The notes beneath the pieces were generated by a model. It ran no database searches, had not been told where the DNA came from, and saw only the letters and a list, made by a program, of their open reading frames with translations. Source: Actinomycetes bacterium (lineage in GTDB: Bacteria; Actinomycetota; Acidimicrobiia; Acidimicrobiales; JAKAOS01). From it: a stretch of DNA of 5,709 nt. The DNA is taken from contig JAJYGW010000126.1 in the NCBI GenBank assembly GCA_021790615.1, forward strand, positions 1 through 5,709, in the 5' to 3' direction. Of the stretch, positions 5,334 to 5,709 are shown piece by piece (the stretch's first letter is position 1; each line of letters begins with the position of its first letter). Made by a program: the position numbers and the translations under genes.

Positions 5334-5708
5334 TCACTGGGCCAGAGGGTTGACGATGTGGCTGCCGGTGGTGAAGAAGAAATCGATGAGGGTGGGCGCC
5401 GCCCCGATCAGCAGGGCCGCGATGCCCGAGACGAGCACGGCGCGGCGGCCGACGTAGGACTGCTGGTAGTTCTGCGAATGCGAGCCGATAGCCCACAGGG
5501 CAGCCCCGATGACCAGGCCCGCAAGTGCGAGCAGCACCGCCCACCCCGCAATGCCGTTGATGAGTGCGAGCAAGGTGGAGCCGCCCGGCAGCGCGTTCGC
5601 TGTCGGATGGAACTTCGAAGGTGTCACGATGTCGAGCAGGCTCGCCCCGTGGGCTGCCTGCACCGTCTTGGTCGCCGTCTGGGCCGCCGAGGATCCTCGG
5701 GCGACCAT
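5334..5708 (-). CDS. DUF6112-like small conjugation membrane protein (possibly 5'-partial)
   Basis: This 124-residue protein has an Ala/Thr-rich N-terminus and a loop ALPGGSTLLALINGIAGW that enters a first hydrophobic helix (about 46-75, ending GAALWAIGSHSQNYQQSY). Then comes VGRRAVLV and a second helix (about 89-112, GIAALLIGAAPTLIDFFF). The GGS-L ... NG-AGWA, ALWA-G-HSQNYQQS-VGRRAVLV and LLIGAAP-LI-FFF signatures match my memory of the DUF6112 family, which precedes VirB6-like genes in actinobacterial conjugative elements. Two helices with a short basic loop resemble VirB2/TrbC pilin-like proteins, but a pilin role is inference. The ATG at 5708 is one base from the window edge, so its ribosome site cannot be seen and the true start may lie further right. 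The gene ends 7 nt before the VirB6-like GTG and is likely cotranscribed with it. Confidence 0.8.
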   Translation of the reverse strand: MVARGSSAAQTATKTVQAAHGASLLDIVTPSKFHPTANALPGGSTLLALINGIAGWAVLLALAGLVIGAALWAIGSHSQNYQQSYVGRRAVLVSGIAALLIGAAPTLIDFFFTTGSHIVNPLAQ

Positions 5709-5709
5709 C

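Noticed and set aside
3764..5353. 529-residue plus-strand open frame
   Set aside because: It is the exact antisense of the VirB6-like gene. Its translation is Arg/Glu/Gln/His-rich with no domain signal, as expected in GC-rich DNA.

Overview
The window is uniformly GC-rich and its clear genes use GC-ending codons and several GTG starts, which fits an actinomycetote (Actinobacteria). It looks like accessory DNA. The right half is the membrane core of an actinobacterial conjugative (type IV secretion) transfer module. The left part is a patchwork of small orphan genes, gene remnants and repeats.

Right half (about 2139-5709, minus strand): three tightly packed genes read right to left. The first is a small two-helix membrane protein resembling DUF6112. 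The second is a polytopic TrbL/VirB6-like (SCO6881-type) membrane protein. The third is an SCO6880-family protein with two N-terminal membrane helices. The gap is 7 nt between the first two, and the second and third overlap in a GTGA start/stop, so translational coupling is likely. This order is recognisable from integrative conjugative elements of actinomycetes. There, as I recall, a VirB4-type ATPase normally follows the SCO6880 gene. Here no ATPase follows: the transcript runs into a convergent gene.

Middle (1240-2138): one plus-strand gene encodes a 285-residue protein of unknown family. Its N-terminus is disordered and carries a perfect in-frame 24-bp duplication. It converges on the transfer operon across a 41-bp gap that holds a GC-rich hairpin, probably a shared terminator.

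Left part (1-1239): a compact divergent pair has start codons only 35 bp apart. One is a minus-strand two-helix miniprotein (220-429) with a perfect AGGAGG. The other is a plus-strand protein of about 101 residues with a PEGA-like beta domain (465-770). The 771-1239 interval has no intact gene, but its minus strand carries what looks like a decayed second copy of the two-helix miniprotein (1003-1110) and other coding-like fragments. The extreme left edge is five tandem 20-bp units, non-coding by their period, possibly the edge of a mobile element or an iteron-like array.

Taken together, only the transfer genes have an assignable joint role, assembling the inner-membrane channel and scaffold of a conjugation apparatus. 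The other genes look like cargo or boundary DNA. No RNA genes or CRISPR arrays were seen.
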